A DNA stretch of 64,000 nt from Methanolobus sp. ZRKC5. Lineage in GTDB: Archaea; Halobacteriota; Methanosarcinia; Methanosarcinales; Methanosarcinaceae. The stretch's first letter is position 1. Every line of letters begins with the position of its first letter. This document shows positions 46,707 through 56,172 of the stretch, in pieces. Below the pieces are notes generated by a model. The model worked only from the letters and a program-made list of their open reading frames with translations, was not told where the DNA came from and searched no databases. The translations under genes were made by a program, and so were the position numbers. The DNA lies in the NCBI RefSeq assembly GCF_038446525.1, contig NZ_CP151792.1, positions 310,001-374,000 of the forward strand, read 5' to 3'.

Positions 46707-46840
46707 TGGCTCTGTAGGAAACCTATTAAAATCAGTATTTGTGGACTTAATTTAACAAATTATATCAATGTCATCGAGTACATTTTGAATAATTACATAC
46801 AGTTATTTGTCCCATAATTTAGAGGATTTCTACAGAGCCA
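46707..46840. mobile_element. second MITE family (about 134 bp)
   Basis: Terminal inverted repeats TGGCTCTGTAGGAAACCT and AGGATTTCTACAGAGCCA match in 16 of 18 bases, bounded by a direct repeat AATAAA (46701-46706, 46841-46846). No coding capacity. Single copy here, downstream of the beta-helix gene. Confidence 0.65.
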
Positions 46841-46870
46841 AATAAATGATATACTAAAAAAAGAAAGGGC

Positions 46871-49800
46871 TTAAAGTCCTTCTTCGCCTTTCTGCTTCTT
46901 TACAACCATGATTCCCAGAGCCACGATAATCCCTATAACTGCTATCCAGTATATGTAGCCTGAACTACCATCTTCTTCAACAGGTATCCCTTCACCTGAA
47001 ACATCCGTGGGGTCAGCGAATACATCTGTTGATTCTGCAACAAGAACATCTTGTTCTTCCTCATCGGTTCCAAACAGTGCATACATTGAGAAATGGCTGA
47101 TGTAAGCCATTGCTTTTCCATTTTCCCAATCCAAGTTTGTTTCCAGAGCAATCCATCCGTCTTCGGATGTGTAGGTGTAGATCACCGGAGTTCTGCCCTC
47201 GAAATCTTCAGAATCGAAATCGATGGTAATAGGTACATCCTGGCTGAATGTGGTGCCTGAAGGTCCGAAATCATAATAAAGACCAGATTCAAGAACTTCT
47301 CTTGGAGTGTCTGATGGCAGGGATGCAGGAGTGGTTATAATTATCTTGCTAACAGGATTTCCACTGGAATCAAGAGCTTTTGTTCCTTTACTAAACTCCA
47401 ATGTAGCCTTTCCATTTGAAGAAATTGCAGTATTATCTTTTGTTATCTCTCCACCATCATCCAGTGTCATATCAGTAATAGTTCCCTGTGCTATTGTTCT
47501 TGCATATGCGGAACTTCCACCGGACCTTGAATCAGAGAGAGGTTCAGAATCCCTGAATAGTCCAAATATACCGAATTTAGAGAGTGAAGCAGACAAATAG
47601 TTTCCACTTGTGTTGAGTGAAGCATTTGGAACTCCAAGCCACGTAGAACCATCCAACCTGTACAAAGCCACAGAAGATTCATCAGAACTGCTCATTCCTG
47701 AATCATCATAGAAGAAGGTAACATTCAGATCACCGGACCTAGCAATGCTTGCATATCCATTTACATTTGTTTTTCCAGAAAGGACATTTGGATTCGTTTC
47801 AGATCCAATTATACTGATTGATGATGAATCTGTGACAAAAGAGAGTTGTGTCGAATTATCAGTCAATGCAAATTGGTCTACTGAACAACTAGCAGAAGAG
47901 TAGGCATAAAAATCTTTTTCATTGTTATCGTTTACATTATTACTTGTCAGATTATCATAGTCTGAACTCCTAAGGTAAATACCGTCACCATTGTTATTAT
48001 TGGCATTATTACTTGTCAGATCATTATAGTCTGAATACCTAAAGTAAATACCGTCATCATCATTATAACTGGCATTATTGTTTGTCAGATTATTATAGTT
48101 TGAGTAATAAAAGTAAATACCGTCACCATTGTTATTATTGGCATTATTACTTGTCAGATCATTATAGTCTGAATGTTCAAGATAAATACCGTAATTATTG
48201 TCACTGGCATTGTTGTTTGTCAGATTACTATAGTCTAAATACTTAAGGTAAATACCATAATTACATTCTGAAGTTGTGACATTTTCTATTGTTGAATTAA
48301 TGGTGTATACAAACACAATTCCATTGTATTCATTTGTCACTTCAATATCTTTTACAGTAATATTGGTAGAGTTGATAACATATACGACTCCTGCTGACGA
48401 AGGTACTTCTTCATCTGCACGGTTTGTCCAGTAGTAAACAGGTTTACCATCAACCTGATTGCTATCATCAATATCATGAAGGTAATCATCCAGATTTGAA
48501 CTTGATACATAGATATTATAGACATTTGATGACATTGTATTACTTGTCAGATCGTTGCTACTTGAGGAATAAAAGGAAATACCGTAATTATTATCACTGG
48601 CATTATTGCTTGTCAGATGATTATAATCTGAATACCTAACGTAAATACCGCAATCATCGTTACTGTTTGCATTATTGTTTGTTAGATTATTGCTACTTGA
48701 AGAAGAAGAGAGGTAAATGCCGTGGGCATTGTCAGTGGCATTATTACTTGTTAAATTATTGTTTCTTGAAGAAGAAAGGTAAATACCAGAGTCTTCATTA
48801 TAACTGGCATTATTGCTTGTTAGACTATTATAGTCTGAGGAAGAAAAGTAAATGCCGTAACCATCGTTATTATTAATATTATTGCTTGTCAACTCATTGC
48901 CACTTGACGAATCAAGGAAGATACCGTAATTATTGTCACTGGCATTATTACTTGTTAGATTATTGCTGCTTGACAAAGAAACAAGAATGCCGCGGTTATT
49001 GTCGCTGACATTATTGCTTGTCAGTTCGTTGTTACATGAAGACCAAAGGTAAATACCGTAACTACATTCTGATGTTGTGACGTTTTCTATTGTTGAATTA
49101 GTTGTATATGCAAAATTAATCCCACTGTATTCATTTGTCACTTCAATTTTTTTTACGGTAATATTACTAGAGTTGACCACATACACAATCCCTGCATCAG
49201 AAGGTACTTCTTCATCTGTACGGTTTGTCCAGTAGTAAATAGGCTTACCATCAACCTTGTTGCTATCATCAATGTCATGAAGAAGATCATCCAGATTTGA
49301 ATTAAATACATTAACATTAAAATTATAGGTATTTGAGGACATCATATTTCCGGTCATATTATTGCTGCTTGAGGAAAAGAAGCGAATACCAAAATAATTA
49401 TCACTAGCATTATTGTTTGCCAGATTGTTGTTGTCTGATGAAGAAAAGCGAATACCACAATTATTGTCACTTGCATTATTGCCTGTCAGGTTACTGTTGC
49501 TTGAAGAAGTAAGGTAAATGCCATAAGAAGGGTTACCCATTATAGTATTGCCTGTCAGTTCGTTGTTGTTTGAGCTAGAAAGAGCAATACCGTGAACATC
49601 ATTATAACTGGCATTGTTACCTATCAGTTCATTGCTATCTGAGTAATAAAATTGAATGCCATAATAATCACCACTGGCATTATTAACTGTCAGTTTGTTG
49701 CCACTTGAATGTGAAACAGAGATGCCATAATTGTCGTTGTTGATTGCATTGTTGCTTGTCAGGTTGTTGCCACTTGACGAATCAAGGTCAATACCATCAC

Positions 49801-50287
49801 CATCGTTACTGTTGACATTATTGCTTGTTAGACTATTGTTACTTGATGAATCAAGGCAAATACCAGCATAATTTCCAGTCACTACATTATTTGAAATATT
49901 GCAATTCGAAACCGAGGAAAGGTAAATACCAGCTTTGATACCATCGGATGCATTTGTAACATTGAATCCGTTAATTGAAACATTGTCGGCAGTTATCATG
50001 AACGTATGGTTACCTGACAACGAATTTACAATAGTGCTTGCTGCACCGTTCTGGGAGCGGATAGCGACGCTTTTGTTAACGACTATGTTCTCATTGTAAG
50101 TACCGTCACTTACAATAATTATATCACTATCATTTGCAGCCGCTATCGCAGAGGTTATGTTCGTATATGCCTCATCAGGTCCAACGGCGATATATGTTGC
50201 TGAAACTGTTCCAGTACACAAAAATGATATTAGTAATATCATTGTTATAACCTGGTAATTTAAAGTGGGTAGTTTTCTTTGTTTCAT
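46871..50287 (-). CDS. right-handed beta-helix surface protein (NosD/CASH repeats)
   Basis: 1138 residues. Signal peptide about 13-31, then a pectin-lyase-like domain of about 23-residue coils (YGIYLSSSSNSNLTGNN) to about 820, very Asn/Ser rich with many N-glycosylation sequons. It contains two near-identical inserts (DDLLHDIDDSNKVDGKPIYY and DDYLHDIDDSNQVDGKPVYY, each followed by about 80 shared residues). A C-terminal beta domain (HFSMYALFG), linker, and a TM (YIYWIAVIGIIVALGIMV) with KKQKGEEGL anchor it outside the cell. A MITE lies one base ahead of the start codon, so expression may be lost. Confidence 0.85.
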   Translation of the reverse strand: MKQRKLPTLNYQVITMILLISFLCTGTVSATYIAVGPDEAYTNITSAIAAANDSDIIIVSDGTYNENIVVNKSVAIRSQNGAASTIVNSLSGNHTFMITADNVSINGFNVTNASDGIKAGIYLSSVSNCNISNNVVTGNYAGICLDSSSNNSLTSNNVNSNDGDGIDLDSSSGNNLTSNNAINNDNYGISVSHSSGNKLTVNNASGDYYGIQFYYSDSNELIGNNASYNDVHGIALSSSNNNELTGNTIMGNPSYGIYLTSSSNSNLTGNNASDNNCGIRFSSSDNNNLANNNASDNYFGIRFFSSSSNNMTGNMMSSNTYNFNVNVFNSNLDDLLHDIDDSNKVDGKPIYYWTNRTDEEVPSDAGIVYVVNSSNITVKKIEVTNEYSGINFAYTTNSTIENVTTSECSYGIYLWSSCNNELTSNNVSDNNRGILVSLSSSNNLTSNNASDNNYGIFLDSSSGNELTSNNINNNDGYGIYFSSSDYNSLTSNNASYNEDSGIYLSSSRNNNLTSNNATDNAHGIYLSSSSSSNNLTNNNANSNDDCGIYVRYSDYNHLTSNNASDNNYGISFYSSSSNDLTSNTMSSNVYNIYVSSSNLDDYLHDIDDSNQVDGKPVYYWTNRADEEVPSSAGVVYVINSTNITVKDIEVTNEYNGIVFVYTINSTIENVTTSECNYGIYLKYLDYSNLTNNNASDNNYGIYLEHSDYNDLTSNNANNNNGDGIYFYYSNYNNLTNNNASYNDDDGIYFRYSDYNDLTSNNANNNNGDGIYLRSSDYDNLTSNNVNDNNEKDFYAYSSASCSVDQFALTDNSTQLSFVTDSSSISIIGSETNPNVLSGKTNVNGYASIARSGDLNVTFFYDDSGMSSSDESSVALYRLDGSTWLGVPNASLNTSGNYLSASLSKFGIFGLFRDSEPLSDSRSGGSSAYARTIAQGTITDMTLDDGGEITKDNTAISSNGKATLEFSKGTKALDSSGNPVSKIIITTPASLPSDTPREVLESGLYYDFGPSGTTFSQDVPITIDFDSEDFEGRTPVIYTYTSEDGWIALETNLDWENGKAMAYISHFSMYALFGTDEEEQDVLVAESTDVFADPTDVSGEGIPVEEDGSSGYIYWIAVIGIIVALGIMVVKKQKGEEGL

Positions 50288-50288
50288 T

Positions 50289-50482
50289 GTAACTATTCAG
50301 CCTGGCACGATTTGCCTATTGGTACTGATTTCATCGAAATAGAGATGTCTGCTCACTAACAATCTAACAATCAAAAAAGCAATCAATAGCAACAATCAAA
50401 ATAAATGATCCTAATGAAATTTACGTTTCAACTTTTTGTCAAGATTGTTATTGATAGCGTTTTTATCAGGCTGAATAGTTAC
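50289..50482. mobile_element. IS66-related MITE, copy 3
   Basis: 194 bp with 8-bp duplication GTTTCATT (50281-50288, 50483-50490). The duplication contains the ATG of the beta-helix gene (minus strand). Same orientation as copy 2. Confidence 0.92.
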
Positions 50483-50515
50483 GTTTCATTAAGCAAAACC
50501 TACAATGATCAATCA

Positions 50516-50522
50516 TTATATA
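50516..50522 (-). promoter_or_regulatory. displaced TATA box of the beta-helix gene
   Basis: TATATAA on the minus strand, about 30 bases before the duplicated ATG (50489). The MITE now separates it by a further 202 bases from the real coding start. Confidence 0.5.
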
Positions 50523-50839
50523 TTGAGAATAATATACTGTAGTATGGATATTATATAGGTATTATCCTATTTATGATGAGAGTTTTAACTATGGCAACCT
50601 ATGACGAAATACCCTTAATGGATATTATATCCACTAGTAGTGATGATTTCCTTTATTAGGGAAATCAGGAACGTCAAGAAATCCCTTTTTATCCTTTCAT
50701 ATTACTCCATAAAAATATGCTTTTGCTACAATTTCTATAAAAATTAGATACACAGTTGAAACTGCTGGAATAATCCCTAAATATTCTTATCCAGATTAAT
50801 TTTTATCAGCCACGGTATGTACAATTTCTTTTACTAAAG
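50523..50839. other. intergenic region
   Basis: About 320 bases between divergent genes. A hairpin GATTTCC/GGGAAATC lies at 50646-50668. No gene seen. Confidence 0.4.
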
Positions 50840-50848
50840 TTTAAATAG
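50840..50848 (+). promoter_or_regulatory. candidate TATA box for symporter module 4
   Basis: TTTAAATAG 72 bases before ATG 50920, as in the module at 7736. A CTAACAAATGACATGTTAAC inverted repeat (about 50859-50878) lies between it and the start. Confidence 0.5.
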
Positions 50849-50919
50849 AGTGTTATGCTAACAAATGACATGTTAACAATTATCATGATTTATTATAAAC
50901 ATTGAAAGGAAGGAGAAAC

Positions 50920-51045
50920 ATGCTTGGAATAGATGACCCACAAATATGGATTGCTTATATACTTTGTTTTGTAAGTGCCATAGGCTGCATAATCTATGGA
51001 GCCCTCAAATGGAACGATGACTCTGACGATGGAGAGGTGGCATAA
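50920..51045 (+). CDS. symporter small accessory protein
   Basis: 41 residues, MLGIDDPQIWIAYILCF with tail WNDDSDDGEVA. AAGGAGG is 6-12 bases upstream. TAATG overlap with the symporter start. Nearly the same as the 7736 peptide. Confidence 0.88.
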   Translation: MLGIDDPQIWIAYILCFVSAIGCIIYGALKWNDDSDDGEVA

Positions 51046-52631
51046 TGGTACTTAGCACACCTGTACTTGGAGTAATCATACTGGTCTATCTGATGATTAT
51101 TTTTTATCTTGGATGGCTTGGATATTCGAAAACAAAAGAAACCGAAGATTATATGGTAGCAGGAAGGAAAATACACCCATACATTCTTGCACTGTCCTAT
51201 GGTGCAACTTTCATCAGTACATCTGCCATAATTGGTTTTGGCGGAGCTGCCGGTGCTCTTGGTATGGGACTGTTATGGCTTGCTTTTATGAACATCTTTG
51301 TTGGGATATTCATAGCATTCGTAGTATTCGGTTCTAAAACCCGCCGTATGGGTCTGAATCTCAATGCAGTTACATTTCCTGAGCTAATTGGAAGACGTTT
51401 CCAGTCAAGGTTTATCCAGGGCTTCTCAGGAGCACTTATAGGCGTATTCATGCCACTGTACGCAGGAATTGTACTTATTGGAGGAGCAAGGTTCCTGGAA
51501 TCAACCCTCAATATAAATTATGATGTTGCCGTTCTTATCCTCACTGTTATCGTTGCCGCTTATGTCATCACAGGCGGAATTATTGCTGTTATGTATACTG
51601 ATGCCTTACAAGGCACACTCATGTTTATTGGAATGATCTTCCTGTTGGTGTTCACTTATATCAAACTGGGAGGAGTTACTGCAGCTCATTCTGCACTTAC
51701 TGCCATGAATGACCTGGTGCCTGCAAGTCTTGCAGGAGGTGGACACCTTGGGTGGACATCAATGCCTGCATTCGGGTCCCCAATCTGGTGGACACTTGTA
51801 TCAACACTGGTACTAGGAGTAGGAATTGGAGTGATTGCACAGCCACAACTTGCAGTTAGGTTCATGACAGTAAAGAATGATAAGGCACTCAACAGGGCAG
51901 TACTTGTTGGCGGACCATTCATCCTCATGATGACAGGAGTTGCTTTTACCGTTGGTGCATTATCAAATGCATATTTCTTCAAGACAAAAGGAATGATTTC
52001 AGTTGCCGTTGCCGGGGGAAACACTGACCTTATTATGCCTGAGTTCATAAACAGTGCCATGCCGGATACCTTCGTCGTCCTGTTCATGCTGACCTTGCTT
52101 GCAGCAGCCATGTCCACGCTGAGTTCCCAGTTCCATACAATGGGAACAGCCATTGGTCATGACTTCTACCGTGAATACATCAAGAAAGGAGAACTCGGCC
52201 AGACGATTAACATAACAAAATTTGCAATTGCAATTACCATCCTTGCAAGTGTAATACTGGCATACATACTTCCGATCAGTATCATTGCAAGGGCAACAGC
52301 AATTTTCTTCGGGCTTTGTGCAGCAGCATTCCTGCCAATGTATTCAGGTGCCCTTTTCTGGAAGCGTATGACAAAAGAAGGTGCTATTGCAAGTTTGCTT
52401 GTGGGAACTTTCTCAAGCCTGTTCTGGCTTGCATTCGTCCACAAATCAGAAGCTGTGCCACTTGGAATAAGCAAGGCCCTCTTTGGTGTTGACACTATCC
52501 TGACAGGTACCTGGACAGTTGTGGATCCAATACTTGTAGCTACACCATTGGCATTTGTTGTTGCAATTGTCGTAAGCCTTATGACAAAACCAACGCCAAA
52601 AGAACATCTGGATGAATGTTTTAAAAAATAA
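51045..52631 (+). CDS. sodium:solute symporter family transporter
   Basis: 528-residue SSS transporter, start MVLSTPVLGVIIL at ATG 51045 overlapping the accessory stop. It is the closest paralogue of 7861-9447; both share LPISIIARATAIFFGLCAA and the FKK/FEK end. Na+-binding helix AMSTLSSQFHTMGTAIGHD is intact. Near-duplicates suggest expansion for different substrates or conditions. Confidence 0.9.
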   Translation: MVLSTPVLGVIILVYLMIIFYLGWLGYSKTKETEDYMVAGRKIHPYILALSYGATFISTSAIIGFGGAAGALGMGLLWLAFMNIFVGIFIAFVVFGSKTRRMGLNLNAVTFPELIGRRFQSRFIQGFSGALIGVFMPLYAGIVLIGGARFLESTLNINYDVAVLILTVIVAAYVITGGIIAVMYTDALQGTLMFIGMIFLLVFTYIKLGGVTAAHSALTAMNDLVPASLAGGGHLGWTSMPAFGSPIWWTLVSTLVLGVGIGVIAQPQLAVRFMTVKNDKALNRAVLVGGPFILMMTGVAFTVGALSNAYFFKTKGMISVAVAGGNTDLIMPEFINSAMPDTFVVLFMLTLLAAAMSTLSSQFHTMGTAIGHDFYREYIKKGELGQTINITKFAIAITILASVILAYILPISIIARATAIFFGLCAAAFLPMYSGALFWKRMTKEGAIASLLVGTFSSLFWLAFVHKSEAVPLGISKALFGVDTILTGTWTVVDPILVATPLAFVVAIVVSLMTKPTPKEHLDECFKK

Positions 52632-52641
52632 GGCCATTTTA

Positions 52642-52678
52642 ATTGGGCACTGAATGCCCAATAATTCTATTTTATATC
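52642..52678 (+). terminator. hairpin terminator
   Basis: Eight-base perfect stem ATTGGGCA / TGCCCAAT with five-base loop, then AATTCTATTTTATAT. Follows symporter 4. Confidence 0.6.
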
Positions 52679-52994
52679 GATGACATTTTCCAATTTAAAA
52701 TAAGCATGCTGTTTCCAAAAACTCCAGCCATTTATCAGTATAAAATATAACACAATAAAGATACTTTCTATTTTGTAGTATTGAATAAAATAAAAAAACA
52801 AATAGATTCAAGATTAAAAGATATAAAATTAATATTATTAATATAAAGGCAAAAGCCGTATGACGAGAACTGAGGGGATGTATATTATATTATAAATGTA
52901 ACTCGACTTTTGCCTACTGATAGTTCGACATAATGAAATATAAACCTATCCGTAGGTATATAGTAAAAGACTAAAATATTTTATACACATAGCC
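52679..52994. other. intergenic region
   Basis: About 315 AT-rich bases between convergent genes. No gene, repeat or clear signal seen. Confidence 0.4.
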
Positions 52995-53892
52995 TTATAA
53001 AATAATGGAGCTGCCAATTTCCATGATTTCAACATCTGTATCAGACAATCTATTTACATAATTCTTAAAAATATTAGGATCCTGAGATATAATATCGAAT
53101 GTATTGTAATGCATAGGAATTGCAATTCGAGGACCTATCATCTCAACTGCAAGTGCGGCATCCCTTGAATCCATAGTAAACCTACCCCCTATCGGAAGAA
53201 TGGCAACATCCGGATGGTAAAGTTTTGCTATAAGCTCCATATCCCCGAAAAGACCCGTATCCCCTGCATGATAAATAGAAGTCTTCCCATGATTGATCAC
53301 GAAACCTGCTGCTCTTCCACCATCAAAGCTCCAGCCAGATTCATCAATAGATGAAGAATGACGTGCATCTGTCATCGTAAAAAGGATACCTTCAAGGTAA
53401 CTATTCAGCCTGATAAAAACACTATCAATAGCAATCTTGACAAAAAGTTGAGACCTACATTTTATTAGGATCATTAATTTTGATTGTTGCCATTGATTGC
53501 TTTTTTGATTCTTAGGTTGTTAGTGAGCAAACATCTCCGTTTTGATTAAATCAGTATCAATAGGCTAATTGTGGTAGGCTGAATAGTTACCCTTCAAGCT
53601 CAATAGTTCCTCCAATATTCATTCCTGCAGTCTTTATTCCTTTTTGTTTCAGGTATTGGGATATCTCATGGATACAGACAACAGTACAGTCTGTCCTCTT
53701 TGCTATGCTAACAGTATCTCCGAGATGATCACCATGGCCATGTGTAACTGCAATGATATCAGGTTCAAGGTCTTCAGGTTGGACCGTAGCTGCCGAATTA
53801 CCTGTTATGAAAGGATCTATAAGAACAGTGATCCCTGCAGCATCTATCTGGAAACATGAATGCCCAAGCCAAGTTAATCGGATATCATTCAT
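52995..53892 (-). pseudogene. UPF0173-type metallo-beta-lactamase hydrolase split by MITE
   Basis: The gene starts at ATG 53892 (MNDIRLTWLGHSCFQIDAAG) with the metal motif THGHGDHLGD, and is broken after the ELEG codons at 53598. After the MITE the frame resumes as [18 protein letters not shown], with [13 protein letters not shown] and PMHYNTF, to TAA 52995. Without the MITE and one TSD copy it is a complete metal-dependent hydrolase of about 230 residues (UPF0173 group). The two halves lack joint catalytic residues, so it is probably inactive. Confidence 0.92.
53397..53590. mobile_element. IS66-related MITE, copy 4 (diverged)
   Basis: 194 bp with 8-bp duplication CCTTCAAG (53389-53396, 53591-53598). 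Same orientation as copy 1; several substitutions near the right half (for example TAGGCTAATTGTGG) show that it is older or of another subline. Confidence 0.92.
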
Positions 53893-53971
53893 ATATCCCA
53901 GAATATGTCTGTCAGGATAATAGATTATCGGCAGGAAACTATAATTGTAAAAAAACCTAAAATAGAAATAT

Positions 53972-55126
53972 ATGGAAATAGGCGTAGTTATTCATGGACC
54001 GGATGTTGTCGATTCAGGCATGGCAAAAATAATACTCGATAAACTGAATGATTACGGGAATATATCTGCCATAATGGCTGGAACTATTGGTAAAACAGCA
54101 GTTCTTGATGCACATCTTGAAGATATCATTGATATCCGAAAAAGCCTGAAGCCAAGCCGTTGTATAGAAGAGTTTTTCAAAACAAAGGATATCGTTATTC
54201 TGCTGAACCATGGAAAAACAACAAATAATGGGATTATTTTTGCAAATATAGTAGTTTCAAAACTAATTGACCGCAACATAAAACCATTTATCCACATTGA
54301 AAGACCCGGTTCTCCCGATGGAAAGATCGTACCGTGGAATTCAAGATCTATTGACTTTGCATTGGAAATGGCCAAAGTCACAGAACTTAAAATTACCGAT
54401 GTACCTGACCTTATTATACCAATAAGCGTTGAAGACCATAATCATCGCATTATAAGGAACGTCTATGGTGTGCATATTGGAGAGAAAATAATGGTCAATG
54501 GAATAATTGTGGGTTTTGCACAAAGCGAAGATATACAGATAGTAACTGAAAATGGCTTTATTAAGAATATCAAGGGTGCAAAGGTCAAAGAACACGGACT
54601 CGAAAAGCTTCACAGATACGAACAGAAAATTCCCATTGACCTTAATGCATGCTGGGTGAAAAGCGGATCTTTGCGGGGCAATAACTTTTCTGTTCGCAAA
54701 AACATGACAGAGTTAAAATACATATTAAATGAAGAAAAAAATTCTCTGGATTCAGGAGATAAAATAAAAGCAGTCATAATTGACCATGAAGCTGAGAGGT
54801 CTTTTGAATTAGTTAAATGTGCTCAGGTTGCTGTAACAATCGGGGATGATACAACTGATCTTGCAGGGGATATACTTTACAGGCTTAAAATTCCCATAAT
54901 AGGAATTACAGATGGGGATATAGACGGTTTTTCACATAACAAACACATATACCCAGGTTCTACTGTACTAAGATTGAAACCTGGTTACGATGATATTATT
55001 GGGAAAGAAATAAAAAATCAGGTTTTTAATGGAAAAGAGTCTGCTTATTTCAATTCCATAAACATCCTCAAGAATAAAATATTCGCAGTATCGAAAGAAT
55101 GTTCCATTTTTAGAACAGATTATTAA
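53972..55126 (+). CDS. DUF2117 family protein
   Basis: 384 residues, cytosolic, matching a methanogen family of unknown function (DUF2117): start EIGVVIHGPDVVDSGMAKII, ERPGSPDGKIVPWNSRSID, NVYGVHIGEKIMVNG and a C-terminal TIGDDTTDLAGDILYRLKIP, IIGITDGDIDGF. The segments suggest two Rossmann-like domains. Start ATG 53972 follows an A-rich leader without a ribosome site, possibly leaderless. Confidence 0.83.
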   Translation: MEIGVVIHGPDVVDSGMAKIILDKLNDYGNISAIMAGTIGKTAVLDAHLEDIIDIRKSLKPSRCIEEFFKTKDIVILLNHGKTTNNGIIFANIVVSKLIDRNIKPFIHIERPGSPDGKIVPWNSRSIDFALEMAKVTELKITDVPDLIIPISVEDHNHRIIRNVYGVHIGEKIMVNGIIVGFAQSEDIQIVTENGFIKNIKGAKVKEHGLEKLHRYEQKIPIDLNACWVKSGSLRGNNFSVRKNMTELKYILNEEKNSLDSGDKIKAVIIDHEAERSFELVKCAQVAVTIGDDTTDLAGDILYRLKIPIIGITDGDIDGFSHNKHIYPGSTVLRLKPGYDDIIGKEIKNQVFNGKESAYFNSINILKNKIFAVSKECSIFRTDY

Positions 55127-55233
55127 TTATTAAGTGTTTTAATTTTGCGCATATATAACTTTAAATATAATAATGTCATAGTATGAATTGTAGCTCGTAA
55201 GAGCGACTGTCAAAATCAAGGGGTTATTTGATT

Positions 55234-55614
55234 ATGAAAGACTTTGAAGTAAAAATACTAGACGATACGGACTATAAGTTCATCGAAGCATTGAAAAGCC
55301 TGGGAATGTCAAGAAATGTGGCAACCACACTCACATACCTTTCAAATGTCGAGGAAGCCTCATCTCAGGAAATAGAAATGAGCACTGGTTTGAGACAGCC
55401 GGAAGTCAGCGTTGCCATGAGGCACATGCGTGAAAGAAGCTGGATCGATATCCACAACAAAAAAGCAGTTGGAAAGGGTAGACCTACAAAGATCTACAGA
55501 CTATCTGCACCTGTTGAAGACATCATCAAGCACTATGAACAGAAAATCATAGAGGACACAAAAACAACAATGGATGCCATCACTAAACTTAAAGACATTA
55601 CAAAAAGGATGTAA
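55234..55614 (+). CDS. winged-helix transcriptional regulator (TrmB/MarR-like)
   Basis: 126 residues. A winged helix with ALKSLGMSRNVATTLTYLSN, the recognition helix LRQPEVSVAMRHMRERSW, and wing KGRPTKIYRL; a C-terminal helix (IIKHYEQKIIEDTKTTMDAI) probably dimerises. The TrmB-like SRNVATTL start matches archaeal regulators. ATG 55234 is chosen (AGGGG upstream at 55218-55222). Confidence 0.87.
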   Translation: MKDFEVKILDDTDYKFIEALKSLGMSRNVATTLTYLSNVEEASSQEIEMSTGLRQPEVSVAMRHMRERSWIDIHNKKAVGKGRPTKIYRLSAPVEDIIKHYEQKIIEDTKTTMDAITKLKDITKRM

Positions 55615-55640
55615 AGTTTGTGAGTGTGTCCGGTTGGAGT

Positions 55641-55853
55641 CTATCCTTGTGATGCAACACACATGATAGTTAATTTACCGGGCACTGCTATTCCATCAAT
55701 AGGAACAGCTTTTTTCTCTTTTAAAATAAGGACAGTTTCCTGGTTTATACCAAGAATGTCCAGTACGTTTTCATAAGTAGTTCCACCCGGAACATTCAAC
55801 TTTTTATTTGAAAGTTCCGAATTGATCAGTTCAATATCGAGGTCTATAGTCAA
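55641..55853 (-). CDS. MoaD/ThiS-like beta-grasp protein
   Basis: 70 residues with the ubiquitin-like fold of sulfur carriers and SAMPs: LDIELINSEL, PGGTTYENVLDILGINQETV, VPIDGIAVPG. The C-terminus is CVASQG with a single Gly instead of GlyGly, followed by TAG. So thiocarboxylation or protein conjugation is uncertain. TTG 55853 overlaps the stop of a 41-codon gene. Confidence 0.75.
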   Translation of the reverse strand: MTIDLDIELINSELSNKKLNVPGGTTYENVLDILGINQETVLILKEKKAVPIDGIAVPGKLTIMCVASQG

Positions 55854-55975
55854 TCTGTGGCCTCACCATCCGTGGACCTTAGATCATTGAGGTTGTCCTG
55901 CAACAGTTTTGCATCGAGTTCTTCGTTTTTCTTATCACCTTTACGTTCATAATCTCTTTTATGGAACTTTGACAT
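55850..55975 (-). CDS. small charged protein
   Basis: 41 residues, MSKFHKRDYERKGDKKNEEL then DAKLLQDNLNDLRSTDGEAT-D; highly charged and helical, no family recognised. It starts at ATG 55975 and its stop TGA overlaps the TTG of the ThiS-like gene, so the pair forms a coupled two-gene operon. Missed by simple length cut-offs. Confidence 0.65.
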   Translation of the reverse strand: MSKFHKRDYERKGDKKNEELDAKLLQDNLNDLRSTDGEATD

Positions 55976-56172
55976 ACGAAACACCTCAAAATTAATCTGC
56001 TGCAATATGTATTAACCTTTTCGGGAATAAAGTCTTGAAATCCCGTTTAAATTAGAATAACAAAATATTGAAACTATTAATATTTACAGGATTATTTAGA
56101 AAGCTATAAATCCTACCCATGACAGTAATATTATACATAGCGATTAATAAAATGACTGCGACAAAGATTTAA

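Noticed and set aside
47900-49900. Regularly spaced repeats that could suggest CRISPR
   Set aside because: The repeats are in frame, about 69 bases, variable, and encode beta-helix coils of one protein.
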